DNA from: Takakia lepidozioides
Lineage: Eukaryota; Streptophyta; Takakiopsida; Takakiales; Takakiaceae
Reading direction: 5' to 3'
Length of the DNA: 64,000 nucleotides
Assembly: GCA_030704615.1 (NCBI GenBank)
Contig: CM060734.1
Coordinates: forward strand, 14,756,001-14,820,000
Shown here: piece after piece, positions 30,517-43,018 of the stretch
Numbering within the stretch: the stretch's first letter is position 1
Layout of the letters: each line of letters starts with the position of its first letter
Made by a program: the position numbers and the translations under genes
Notes under the pieces: model-generated
The model's database searches: none
Seen by the model: the letters and a program-made list of their open reading frames with translations, nothing else
What the model was told of the DNA's origin: nothing

Positions 30517-33500
30517 GTATTCCTCCTGCTTTTTGCTGTATTCAACTTACATTTTATGAGCAAATAGGTCAGGGTGGAGTGCAGATTTATGATCATCACC
30601 GTCGATTCTACCCCTTTTTTCATTCCTTTTCTCTTAGGAACTGGGTGCAAAACAAAGTGGTGACATCAATAATCAATTCCTTGTTACGGTTATTGGCTAG
30701 TGTTAAGTCGGGGTTAAGTTGCATGCTGTGGCGGTTCTGAACCTGACGCACATTATTTTCCGGGACTATGACTCCAAGGATATGGCGCTACAGAGAGGTG
30801 TCAATGACAACATCTGAAAACAAACACACAGTAAAAAGATAATCCACATGGGATGACACTTGTATAGCTAGAGAGAGCAACCTCTGTTGATTGATTGGAA
30901 GTGCCTACTTAAGGAGTTATGAAGTGGTCGGTGTTGACTGGCAACTAACTTTACAGATATTGAATAGTGAAGTCTACTTTTGAGACCGCATTGCGGAACT
31001 TTGTTTCCATATTCTCTACAGTGACCAATGAAGTATGCAATTTTGAAAGTATTTCTGCATTGGAAAGAATGTACTCATAAGACGTTGTTGGCCGTAGCCT
31101 TGTGGTCATTGACCCCGCGCCCAGTTTGAGCGGAAACCAAAGGGACAGAACCTACCTCTGTCAGGGGCTGACATTGGTAGTAAGACTTACCTTTATACAA
31201 AGAATTGATTCGGGTTTTCCCGATATCCTCTAGAAATCCCTTCACACAAGCATCAATCTGCTGTGTGTGATTTGCCCAAAAACTAGGCCTCAGAAGGGCC
31301 TGGGCTTTTGGCTCAGCCTCGAGACTTTCAAAGTTGGTAAACAGAGGTACAGGCACAATTCTCTTGATAGATTGGAGGAGAGCTTCTCTCTGTGAGAGTA
31401 CCGCGGACAGTGAATCAGAAAAATGAATATTCTTCGGGTTGCCCACACAACGGGCAATTGCACTCTCCCTTTCCTCTCTGCTTCTGTTTACTGTTCAAAG
31501 GTAGGCTTCCTGCCCTGAGTTTAAATTTCAGTCTGGTGCCGAGAGTGGGTAGACCTTGAGGGTCATCCATGATATCCTCCCCCATGTCACAGACTGGAAA
31601 CAGGTTCAGGGAAGTTTTCTGCCTAACTTCATTTGCATCAGACAATTTACTGGTAACAGACATGGCTTTGGACACTACAGTCTCTAAGTCAGATTTATCC
31701 AGCAAGGTCAAGACTGCGGGTCCAGATTCAGATCCTTGAGAATCTCTTCTACTCTCTTCTGCCAGGACTTAGCCTGTTTGACAGGGCGGTCCTGTTTCCA
31801 AGATATAGAGTCGATTAACTTAGGGTATCTGGTGTTGGACGTGTTGCAACTGACCCCACCATCTGACCTTGAATTCATCTCGTTGGGAGCTTAAGGAAGG
31901 CATGCCAAACTCACCCCAAACAGCCACATTGGCTGTTTTGGAGCATGCTGACATGCACTCCTTAAGCATTGGAAAGAAAGAGGAAAAGAAACCAATTGAA
32001 GCAGAGAAATATACTCATTGATAGTTTCCTGCACACTCTGTGTAATTTAAGGCATAATCTGCACTTTTTACCAAGCTTTGTCAAGGCCAATTGTGGGTTG
32101 AAGCAACAACGATATAAAATCCAGTCTGAAAATTGCAATAGCACTTGCAAACAACCAATCACACTAGGTTACATGGGATTGACTGTTGCTTCAAAAGCTG
32201 TCATGAACTACATGCAGTCTATTATGGTTTGATTTCTTGTGAAGGGAGAGAAAGCGGGTTGGTTGATATTCGACTGTCAGTCAAGTATGCACTTTCAAAG
32301 TGTCTCTTGCTTGATCTAGGGCATGCCCTTCGTAGTGTATGCCCTCCTTGTATGGTGCCTCAAAGCCCCAGATTATGTTCCTGCGGTGACTTTCAATCAG
32401 CCCTTCTATTCCCTCGGGAAAAGACTTAGGGACAAGGAATGAAGTTGCTTTCTAGCAGCAGGCTATATGCAATAACCAGAAGAAGAGGACTATGTTTTAT
32501 ATTGGCAGTGTAAATTCAGAATCTCGTGTGCGATTGGTTTGAGCAATAAAATTTTTCTGTAAGCTCATTTTGGGAGTCCAACTAAATAAGAGTTTTGACT
32601 GTTCTCTAATGTAAGCTCGGAACAATCTTGCAGGCTGCTGCTGAAGGTTCTGAGACAAGACTGCCCGGTGGCAAAGAGAACTGTGAACCTGGCACCACAG
32701 TCACCAGAAGTGAGCATGATGTGGAGGCTGTTGGGGAGGACTCTGATGAATTGCTCTCATCCCTTGCTGCTGTGAAGTTTGCTCAGGCACCCTTGGTGGA
32801 GGTGAAAGGCAGAGAGGGCGGGTCAGCAATTCATGCACTTCTCAATCATGCAGTGGGGCTTGATGATCCAAATGATTCAGGGCCTGCTGGTACTCTTGTG
32901 GCAAATGCTGCCTTGGCCTCAATTGCGAAAGCTGCCTCGACTGCTGCTTCCCTGCAAGCAGATGGGCGTCTCCAATCTCCTGTAGGAATGGTGGTTAAGT
33001 TACCTTCTATTGAAAGATTGGAGTCAGTCCAAGCTGATGCCAACAATAACAAAATAAATGTTATTCCAAGTAATGAGAATGCTGTCTTTCAGATAGATGG
33101 CTCAGATTCTCTGGATACACAATTGGCTGAAGGTGGTATGGACAAGAAGCCTAACATCCAATCAGGGCAGCTTCCAGAGAGTCTTGTGGACCTAAAACAC
33201 AGGGAGAGGAACTCTGATTTGGTTTATGAGAGTGGGGCATCTTCGCCTGAAAATTCAACCCTGATGATTGCTAGTGCAGATGGGGTGGTCATCCTCGAGA
33301 CACCCAGACAAAGGATTTTACCTCCATTTTTATTAGCAGAAGAGGAACTGCAAGAATATCAACCGCAGGTAGGTAGTCTATTGTCAAATGACAAACAGGA
33401 AGTGGAGGAACATCTGAAGGAAAATGCTTCAGTGTCGAAGGAAGAAAGGTGCAAGTCCCTTGAAGGTGCTATTGCTGGACATAATCCTGAAAATACAGAG

Positions 33501-36500
33501 GTTTTGGAATGTGGATTTAAGACTGGGATAGATTCTGCTGGTGATGTGAGGGTGAAGCGCAAGTTAAATAATGTGAATGATGCAATCATATCTAGTCGGA
33601 ATGCATCAGATGGTAAAATTGGCACAGGGCATGGAACTGGTGGGCTGGCAGATGTGGCTCAGCAAACAGATGGAATGGCTGGGGAGGAGTCTCCCAAGTC
33701 GAAGGGTTACTTCTTTCAGTTGGACCCCATGGTAGATGGTTATGATAGGGATGAATCACTTGGGAAGTTGACAACATCTGAGAGGGAGCAGAAGTATTCA
33801 GGAAAGGATGGTATGGTTGGCATAGTTTCGAAGGGGAGTCGTATTCCGGCATTCAAGGCCAGTGTTGAACCGATTTTGGAGAAGTGGCAGACAGCCATTA
33901 AAAAAGATGGGGAGCAGGAACCGCCAGAGAAGAAGCCAAGAACCTTGGAGGAAACAGAGGGTTTGGTGGAAGGCAAGGAGAGGCTAGATGCTTGTGCACG
34001 GCGGCAGGCAAGACTGTCTGCAGTTGAAGTGATTTCAAGCCCAAGGCTGAAGGCTGCAGTTGAGCGAGAGCTGGCATGGCGCGATGTGGTAGAGAAAGCA
34101 GCTGCTGCATTGAAGATTGCACCTCTTGCTGCCAAAAGTCACCAGCCTAATCATTCAGACAAAAAGACAGAATCTGGTGCATCAAAGACCTCACCCAAAA
34201 GATTAGAGGATCCTGATAGTTTGTCAAATAATTTAACTGGTCTCGAAACCTTAGATGGGACCTTGGATTCTTCAAATGCTTCACAGAGAAAGTCTGATTC
34301 GGAGCAAGCAGAAAAGAGGTCATGGAACTGGTGGGGCTGGAGAGGCAGTGCTCCCGCTCCCTCCAAGCCAAACTCTGAACAAGGTGATAAGACGGAATTG
34401 AAGGATGCCACAGAAGCAGCTGGCCTTGTGAAGGAGCTTAAAGGGACGGACCTCGATGCAGATGAGGCCAAAGCAATGTCTGTGAATGGACGTGAGCTGG
34501 ATAACCTTGGCTCAGGGATATGTAATGAAAGTGTGAAGGAGGAGGCTGACACAAGGTTGAAGGAAGTGGAGAGAGATGCAGAAGAGGCTGGCATTGTTGA
34601 AGATATTGGTTTGACACATCAAGAAGCATCTCGAAATGAGAGTGGTGCAGGGAGTGCTGTGTTAATGGACTATAGCAAGATCGAGCATGGGTCAATGGAG
34701 AAAAAAGCAAATGGGGATGAGAAGGATATTGACAAAGAGCAATTTCCAGCCGCCTTAAGGGTTGAAGCCCCATTGGTTGAGAAAGGTGGGAAATTGGAAA
34801 GTGGGAGCTCATTGGAAAGTGCTGAAAGTTCTAAAACTGAAAGTATAAATGACCTAGCATCTGCAGGTCGAAGGTCTCAATGGCAGTTGGAAGAGATGGG
34901 AGCTGTGGAAGACAGACAGTCAGATGTCCCCATGACATCAGCAACTTCAAATATGGAGGACATTAGATTGATAGAGGGTGTAGAAGGAATGGAAGAAACT
35001 ACTGGTGATAAGAGGGGCGATCAGGTAGGTGGGGATTTAAGCCAGGAATCTTGCTCTAATTCGGAACAACTAGGAGGGTGTAGTAGGCAAGCTATTGCAG
35101 AGGCCAGTGTTGTTGATAGCTCATCAGCAGTGCCCCTTTTGGAGCAGTCTGGGGATGAACCACCTGCAAGTTTGTTGGTGGAGGACAGTAGCTGTAGGGA
35201 CATTGTGAGTGGTGCAATGGAGCTTGGTTGTGGGGGTGATGCAGCAGGTGATAAATGGACCATTGACATCACAAACGAAAAGCGAATGAAGGAATCGGTG
35301 GGTGATAAATTCCAAGGTCCAAGTAGGAGGTACGAAAGCGGTTTAGATAGTGATGTTGGATGTGTGCATTTGGCCCCCAGTCTTGCTAAAAAAGTGAAGG
35401 AGTTGCCAAGTATGGATTTCAGGGATGAATCCGAAGTAACATGTATTGCAACAGAAGGGGACAAAGATGCAGCTTCAGGAGCTAGAATACATCCTCAACA
35501 TGCTGGAAGTAGTGGTGGTGAGCTCCTTTCTTCAGTTCCGTGTCGGGTGGTCTCACCAGTGGGCTGCAGGAAGGGGGTTTCCTTTGCTGGTTCTCTTAAC
35601 CATATGTCCTCGCAAGATGGATTGGAAGAAGAGGGTTTTTGCAATGACAGCTTTTCTCTTTCGAAGTCTCCTGTGACAGGGGTAGCAAAAGATCTCAACA
35701 GTAAGATCGTAACTGTGGGCCCGGAGATTGTAAGAACAAGTGTAGGTCGTGTTGTGACATCTCCCATGGATGCTGAAGACGAGTTGTGCTCAAAAACAGA
35801 GAGTGCACTGGTACGATCGACCACCTTAGCAACCAGTCCTGACAAAGATGGTATTTCTGAAGGGTTGTATGGTGAAGAGAAGCATGAATTGAAGAGAGAG
35901 GATCTTGCAGAGGAAGGCGATAAACAAGGAGGTTCTCCAAAGAATTCAATGCATTTGGCGTTCCCTGACAGCGATGAGGTTGTAGTAGATGGAGCACTCA
36001 GTCAGAGCAAGGGAGTGGAGGGTGTAGGGATAGGTCAAGAGACCAGTGGGCATTTGGACACTAGGAGATGCAGAAGTGAGGTTGATGAGGTCAGGGAGAT
36101 GGACATGGAACAGGAAGGAAACAAGGTAGAGGATGAGGTTGGGCGTTCCCTATCCTATGATACACGGGCAGCAAGTCAAAAAAGTATTTACTTTGATGCA
36201 ATGACAAGTGAGGAGGATGAAGGGGAAGGGCAAGCAAATTCTTCAGGTGATGACAACGATGATCTGAGTCCGAACTGGGGTAAGAGTAGTCCGATTGGTA
36301 TTCCAGGGGCACACTCAAGTTCAAACACCCTGTTCACAGTGGTCAGGGATGAGGGCACCCTCTGGCCTCTCTCAGAATCATTGCCAGATGTAAGGTACCC
36401 ATCTGCAGGTGGGCAAATGTCTAATGTTCAGACTAGTTTGAGTCGCTCAGTGGGTTCAGAGCCACTGTCACATAGGCAAGCAGATGCAGTTGGAAGGGGC

Positions 36501-39500
36501 TCATCCTCTGAGAGAGTCTTGAGGAGTCCTCTGGAGGGCCCAAATGGGCAGAGAGAGGGCTTGAGTCGATCTGAGGTTGAGAAGGGTGTTGAAATTACAG
36601 GAGCTTCAGGGAGATCAGGGTATGAATCAGACGGGGAGGCTCCAGATGGAGGAGAGGCTACAACAGCTGAAACTGGTATCTTTCTCTTGCTCTCTCTTCC
36701 TCCACCCCGACATAAAAAGTTTCTTCTGTCTCTCTGCTAGGGCTTCCTGTGACATAATACTTTCTTCTTCTCCTCTCGCTGCTAGAGGATCTTTGAAAAT
36801 GTCGCTAAAGGCTTCCTTGCACCAACAAGTGACGGGCTTCATGAGAAGTTTTCCAGACAGCCAAGGCATCAGTGGGTTGGTTTACTGGTAATGTTTGCTT
36901 TCTCTGTAGTCATACCTTCCTGTAAGAGCTTCCTTGCATATGGGTTTTTAAAATGGTATGCCTGCCATCAGTAAGTCAGCTCCCAAGATCATCGTCCATG
37001 CAGGACCCGGTGGCTTTGGGAGGCCTTTCCTGCTCACCAATTCGAGGCTAAGTTTTTCAGATGTGTTTGCTAATGAACAGTGATACCTGCAGGATTTGAA
37101 CTTTCTCTATGTAGGCATCTTCTGAAGTAGCGAATGGGAAGGGAGGAGGCATCCAAAGTGTTTGCCACAACAAAGATATCTTATGATGAGTTTCGTAGTG
37201 CTGGGGCATCTATCGTCACAAACGATAAATTAGTGGTTCGAGTTGGGGGGCACTACTATCCATGGAGTGCAGCAGCTCCATTGGTGCTCGGGATACTTGC
37301 TTTTGGGCAGGTTGTCATGAAGGAAATAGAGGGCGCCATCCCTGTGGAGCACCCTGACCCCTCTGCCAACAGTAAAGCAGGAGCTGGCACCTTGGTTCCC
37401 ACAGCTAGTGGGGGATGGAAGTTGTGGCCCTTCCCTCTACGTCGACCTAAAACCCCCGAACAGAGGATTATCAATCCGACTGTTTCCAGGGAGGCATTAT
37501 TGGTTGCAGTTGGGGAAGCCATGGAAAGCCCTTTTGTGAATGACTTGCTCTTACAGAACGGCTACTACAAGCGCCCATGGAAGCACAAAGTGCGAACAAT
37601 AATTCCTAGTTCAAAAATGTTGTCCACAATGAAGCTTAAGGAGGGCAGTAACCAAATCACATTCACCTTTTTCACCCGAATGCTGGGCCGGCAGCAGGTT
37701 TGTGGCATAACATGCCTAATACCATACCCTGTCTGCGATTGCGTTCCATAATTGTGCTGGGGTTGGATGGGAGTTAAGGAAGTGGTATGCTGAAGTTTTT
37801 CTGCAATGTGTCAAGCGCAGTTGTGGCACTTATTTCGATGCTTTTGGATCCAGGTTGATGCTCAAATCTATCTTTGGAAGTGGAACACACGCATAGTCAT
37901 CTCCGATGTCGATGGTACTATCACAAAGTAAGTTCTGTCATTCATCATTTCTTCCAATGCAAAACACTTTGTTCAATGGGCAATTTACTCTTCATGCCCA
38001 TGTAGAGAAAGTCATTGCTGTTTGTTTGTTTTACCATACTCCTCCCCAAATATGATATTCTATTCAAAGACAGCTGAGCCCTGAATTGATGTGTTTAGCT
38101 CTGTAAGAAATGCAGTTTTGATACTGGTTGCCATCTAGTCATAGTTCTTGCCAATATTTGCTAGCCAACTTGAGTTAGAGTTAGGTGACCTTCCTGGGAA
38201 TGGAAGGTTGTGACATGGCGTGTTTGTCGCATTTGTCTTGTCCTTAGGCTTTCCTCCCCAGACTTCCTCAATGTCACCTCCATGTTCTGGCTGCCTGCTG
38301 GTGGTGTGGTCAGGCAAGGTCTGATGACCGCTGAGGTTTGAGTTATGACTGCTGTGGGGGGCATCTTTCTGAAGATTTTTGTACGGGTGTGCTGCTCAAT
38401 GGTCCACATGTCTTTACAACTAATTAAAAGCTAACAAAATTTACAAGCTAGAGTTGTTTTAGGATTTTCGTCTTTGTACATGTTCACAGCATCCCACGGT
38501 TTGCTGGTTCACATGAAAAGAATGGGGAGTACACTACTGTTTTTGGCATGTGTGAACAGATTCCGGCGGGTTTATTTGCTGATTCATGCTTGAGTTGCAG
38601 ATCAGATGTGTTGGGCCAGGTGATGCCATTGGTGGGCAAGGATTGGACACAGTCTGGAGTTGCCCGCCTGTTCTCTGCTATCAAGGTGCATCATCCTCCT
38701 AGAGATGGTCCTTGGAAGATTTGTGAAAGTTGCCGTCCTCACTGAGGGCTCATTCGAGTGAGGGCAAGTGTGGGGGAAAAAGTCAGGGGATGAATTCATA
38801 CAAGTGTGCTGCTAAATGAAGCGATATGGTTTTGTTCTCCACTAACAAACTCTTTGAAGGGCAATCACATGGTGCTGTCACTTAGTCTGCTCTACAATGC
38901 ATGTTTGGAAAACATCCTTACCTTCCTGAGGCACCAAGATGCAAGAGCTGCTTGTGATTGTGCCACAGGAAAATGGGTATGAGCTGATGTTCTTGAGTGC
39001 ACGCGCAATCTCCCAGGCATATCTCACCCGCCAATTTCTGCTCAATCTCAAGCAGGTGCACTGCTGCCCTTGACTAACAGCAGTCAGGATTCTGCTATGT
39101 GGTCTCTCTGAGAATGGCCTCTATGTTCTTAGTGCATCCATGCTATTCTTATACCTGCTTGAGAGATGGCTCGGTTGGCAATATGTAGCTGGTTTGTGGA
39201 CACAACCTTGGAACACTTGCAAGGACAACCAGCAATTTTCTAGAAGTGAAAACTATGTGGCACAGAATGTACACTGCTTGTAACAATGGAGTACTGTCAG
39301 TGGCGGACCAATACACAGGGTGTACAGATTAAGAGTGTTGTCTCCTTTCTGAAATTGCATGGAAATTGTTTGTTTGCAGGACGGTGAGGCACTTCCGGAT
39401 GGGCCAGTAGTCATCTCTCCAGATGGACTCTTTCCCTCTCTCTATCGTGAGGGTGTGTCTCTGTTTCCTCTTGCTTATTCATACATGCTACTCATCCACC

Positions 39501-41391
39501 TGTGATAATTGAGCCTTACATTCCTTTCTCCTTATGTTGCTCACCGTCAACCCATACACACCTTGATTGCCTATTGTTCTGCATATATAAAAGCTAATGG
39601 CATGGTCTGTCATCCTGTAAATTTCCATGTATTATTGGGGACTGCATTTACCTCCATTATTGGTCGGTCTCTGGGCTCTAAGACAGCCCGTATGTCATTT
39701 TATGTTCTTTGGTTAATATATCCTCAGTTTGAAAGAAGATCCCGAACTGTTTCCATGGTTTAAAAATATGTTCTCAATAGTTCCAACATTGTTGGTCTTT
39801 TTTAGTCAAAGAAGATTGCTGTGGTGGTACCAATTTTGCTTGAAACACTACCACATGCCTCAGCATGTTTCCCGCGACACTTATGTTCATCCTTGATTTG
39901 CACCAATAATTATCTAGCATAAATTGCCTCACCAACCTACAGATCTGCTCACAGTTTTTTGCGGTGATGCAGTTATACGCCGGGCTCCCCATGAGTTCAA
40001 AATTGCATGTCTTCAGGTAATGGCTCTTACATAGCAAGCTCACATACGTTAATGAGCTGGATAATTGTGAAGTGGTTGCTGTACCTGCCAGGTTGGGTTG
40101 AGGAGTCCGTTGCATGATAACCATATTCTGTACCACCTACAGTCAAGCAATTCATACCTCGGACCTCTTGTATTATGTTAGATAGCAAAATGTTTTAATG
40201 GCATGTGCAGTGGTATGCAGTGCGTCTGCAGAGCTATCTTTGTCCACAGACTCAGACCATCCTGAGAGGCATGAACTGGTTTACATCTTGCAGGACATCA
40301 GGTCTCTGTTTCCAGAAGATTGCAACCCATTCTATGCGGGCTTTGGGAACCGTGACACAGATGAGATCAGCTATCTCAAAATTGGGATTCCGAAGGGAAA
40401 AATCTTCATCATCAACCCCAAGGTGAAAACTTCCTTACATTAGTGTCTTCGTCCTGGGATAATTGGCTATCCTGCACAATGATTCCTAGCTTCCGACCTT
40501 GTTCGATGGTATTATATGTTTATGTTTAAATGACTTAATGTGAGAAAGTCTTGGGAGGTGGTTCTATCTCCAGTCTAACTCCTGGACTGAATCTTTGTAT
40601 CATGCTAGACTTCACTAGGCCTCCTAGCCTGAAGAATTTTCAAAGCTATGGATGCCCCTCCACTATTCCTGTGTCTTTCTATTTATTTCACTCTAACTTG
40701 TGGTGGAATGTAGGGAGAAGTGGCAGTGAACAACCGGGTGGATGTGAAGACATATACGTCACTACATAAGTTGGTGGATGATATGTTTCCAGCCATGATC
40801 CATACTGAACAGGTGATTCACAACACTTGCTTTAGTCCAGCTTATCACCCAGCCACTCACTTATCTTACTTCTGTCATAACATTGCTTACCTCTTTTCTG
40901 TGCCCCTAACTCTTTAAGCTTTGATGACAGCTTTGAGTTGAAGTTTTCCTGTAGATGACTTGTGTATGTATTATGGCTAGAATATCTCGAAGTGAGTTGA
41001 AGTTGGATGCCAAATCTTGCCTTAAATGACTTAAATCTGGCTACGCATCAAAGATTCCATATGAAGGGCTTTTTCCTTAGGAACCAACGCACTGGACTTC
41101 GCTATTGACCAAGTTCCAGAAGAGTCCACAGTGGGCTTTGCTCCAGCAATGGTGTTGGAATTGTTGTTATCGTAGCGAGACGTCTCTGGCTCTTGATGGG
41201 TGGTGCTACAATCATGGCAGGAGGACTACAACTCGTGGAACTTCTGGAAGCTGCCAGTCCCTGAGATTGAGAACGACTTGATAGAGAAAAGGTTTGTGGC
41301 GGCCCTTTCCTTGATGCGAATTTACTTTTTGGCATCTTATTGCAGTGTTTGTGTTGGGAAGATTGTACTCATAAGACGTTGTTTGCCGTAG
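30019..41391 (+). CDS. PAH: Lipin-family phosphatidate phosphatase (PAH), 11 exons
   Basis: The enzyme dephosphorylates phosphatidate to diacylglycerol (Mg2+-dependent), at the cytosol/ER membrane, feeding lipid and galactolipid synthesis. Exons inferred from homology and GT/AG sites: 30019-30516, 32634-36675, 37093-37697, 37854-37927, 38601-38685, 38969-39055, 39380-39451, 39973-40016, 40294-40422, 40714-40812 and 41221 to a stop at 41389-41391. All phases join. N-LIP lies in exon 1 and C-LIP with the catalytic DVDGT in exons 3-11. The protein would be about 1,900 residues, longer than typical plant PAH because exon 2 alone gives about 1,347 codons. One in-frame TAG (37128-37130) interrupts exon 3. 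LINE copies lie in intron 1 and at the 3' end. Splicing is inferred, not shown. Confidence 0.9.
31070..31965 (-). mobile_element. 5'-truncated LINE in PAH intron 1, antisense
   Basis: Flanked by a perfect 13-bp target-site duplication, GCATTGGAAAGAA, at 31057-31069 and 31966-31978. The minus strand encodes the C-terminal end of a non-LTR retrotransposon: ECMSACSK-type start, [30 protein letters not shown] (first half of a C-x2-C…H…C zinc motif) and [19 protein letters not shown]. Stops and frameshifts break it. The 3' end is ..TTATGAGTACA with no poly(A). Confidence 0.9.
32634..36675 (+). CDS. PAH: PAH exon 2: very long low-complexity linker
   Basis: One uninterrupted exon of 4,042 bp from CTTGCAG|GCTGCTG to AACTG|GTATCT, keeping phase with exons 1 and 3. 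The encoded ~1,347 residues are rich in Glu, Ser, Gly and Lys and are probably disordered. A short ordered-looking island, [13 protein letters not shown] (about 34318-34356), recalls the conserved W-containing patch of plant PAH linkers. Another, [20 protein letters not shown] near 34050, is helical. The lack of any stop over 4 kb shows selection or recent function. Confidence 0.85.
37093..41391 (+). CDS. PAH: PAH exons 3-11: C-LIP catalytic domain
   Basis: Exon 3 joins in phase to give [12 protein letters not shown], a TAG, then [11 protein letters not shown]. The HAD-type catalytic motif DVDGT is at 37905-37919 in exon 4 ([12 protein letters not shown]). Following exons give [90 protein letters not shown] and [20 protein letters not shown]. 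The last exon begins [17 protein letters not shown], matching the usual lipin C terminus, then reads about 35 extra residues into the inserted LINE. A possible alternative donor lies at 41291. Confidence 0.9.
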
Positions 41392-42367
41392 CCTTGTGGC
41401 CATTGACCCCGCGCCCAGTTTGAGCGGGAACAAAAGGGACAACCTACCTCTGTCAGGGCTGACGTTGGTAGTAAGACTTACCTCCATATAAAGAATTAAT
41501 CCGGGTTTTCCAGATATCCTCTAGAAATCCCTTCACACAAGCATCAATCTGCTGTGTGTGATTTGCCCAAAAACTAGGCCTCAGGAGGGCCTGGGCTTTT
41601 GGCTCAGCCTCGAGACTTTCAAAGTTGGTAAACAGGGGTACAGGCACAATTCCCTTAATAGATTTGAAGAGAGCGTCTCTTTGGTGAGAGAACCCCGGAC
41701 AGTGTATCAGAAAATGAATACTGTCTTCAGATTGCCCACACAACGGGCAATTGCACTCTCCCTTTCCTCTCTGCTTTCTGTTTGCTGTTCAAAGGTAGGC
41801 TTCCTGCCCTGAGTTTAAATTTCAGTCTAGTGCCGAGAGTGGGTAGACCCTTGAGGTCATCCAAGATGTCCTCCCCCATGTCACAGACTGGAAACAAGTT
41901 CAGGGAAGTTTTCTGCCTAACTTCATTTTCATCAGACAATCTCATGGCAACAGACATGGCTGAGGACACTACAGCCTCTAAGTCAGATTTATCCAGCAGG
42001 GTCAAGACTTGCGGATCCAGGTCCAGGTCCTTGAGGATCTCTTCTACTCTCTTCTGCCAGGACTTAGCCTGTTTGACAGGGCGGTCCTGTTTCCAAGATA
42101 TAGAGTCGATTAATTTAGGATATCTGGTGTTGGGCATATGTTGCAGCTGACCCCACCATCTGACCTTGAATTCATCTCGTCAGGAGCTTAAGGACGGAAT
42201 GCCAAACTCACCCCGAACAGCCACATTGGCTGTTTTGGAGCATGCTGACATACACTCCTTAAGCACCCCCACTTGAATGGATTCTAGAGACTTAGCCTGG
42301 TTGGAGTTATCAACCCATATAGCAGATCCGTACTCCAAGGCAGGTCTAATAACGCGACAAAGCATGG
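41363..42367 (-). mobile_element. 5'-truncated LINE at the 3' end of PAH, antisense
   Basis: Flanked by a perfect 13-bp duplication, TGTGTTGGGAAGA, at 41350-41362 and 42368-42380. Same family as the intron-1 copy but slightly longer at the 5' side: CRVIRPALEYGSAIWVDNS and [20 protein letters not shown], the post-RT region of a non-LTR element, then [20 protein letters not shown] and the C-x2-C…H…C motif (CGQSEDSIHFLIHCPGF). It ends at the same GAGTACA. Its insertion lies inside the open frame of the last PAH exon. Confidence 0.9.
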
Positions 42368-42444
42368 TGTGTTGGGAAGAGAAGAAATGGGAAGGGCTCA
42401 CAGAGGGTTTTGCAAGGAAGCGAGCCACATAGGTCGGGGACTAG

Positions 42445-43018
42445 GAATCATTAGATCCAAAAAGAACCTAATGGGCTTATCAGACTAGAACGTGTAACAC
42501 ACTGCATCTGGATGATAGCCCAACTGGTACAATAGATTCCCAGTTTTGAGGCAATCGAAGGTTAATGAATGCAGGTTGAGCAGTAGACACACATGGTCGC
42601 AGTTTGCCGAGATGATGTGTATTACTCCGATGGGATGAGATGCTCAGAGGGTGTTAGATAATATCCCATTGCTTGCCTTTACACCCTGCAGATATGAACC
42701 TTCAAAGTTTATAATACCCTGGGTAGAAAGGGAATCATTAGATCCAACAAGAACCTAATGGGCTTATCAGACTAGAACGTGTAACACACTGCATCTAGAT
42801 GATAGCCCAACTGGTACAACAGATTCCCAGTTTTGAGGCAATCGAGGGTTAATGAAAGCAGGTTGAGCAGTAGACACACATGGTCGCAGTTTGCTGAGAT
42901 GATGTGTATTACTCCCATGGGATGAGATGCTCAGAGGGTGTAGAGAATATCTTGTTGCTTGCCTTTACACCCTGCAGATATGAACCTTCAAAGTTTATAG
43001 TACCTTGGGTAGAAAGGG
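42445..43018. repeat. ~285-bp tandem duplication
   Basis: Two direct copies, 42445-42729 and 42730-43018, starting GGAATCATTAGATCCAA and ending at GGGTAGAAAGG. They differ at roughly a dozen positions. No coding function is evident. The unit begins close to the right duplication of the LINE at 42380. Confidence 0.85.

Noticed and set aside
33359-35997. Many minus-strand frames of 70-147 codons inside PAH exon 2
   Set aside because: They are shadows of a 4-kb coding exon with biased codon use; they show no domain.
36577-36891. Extra PAH exon between 36780 and 36892 (reads …[15 protein letters not shown]…)
   Set aside because: Splicing exon 2 directly to 37093 restores the conserved GFELSLC motif in phase, whereas including this piece gives a stop or a frame break.
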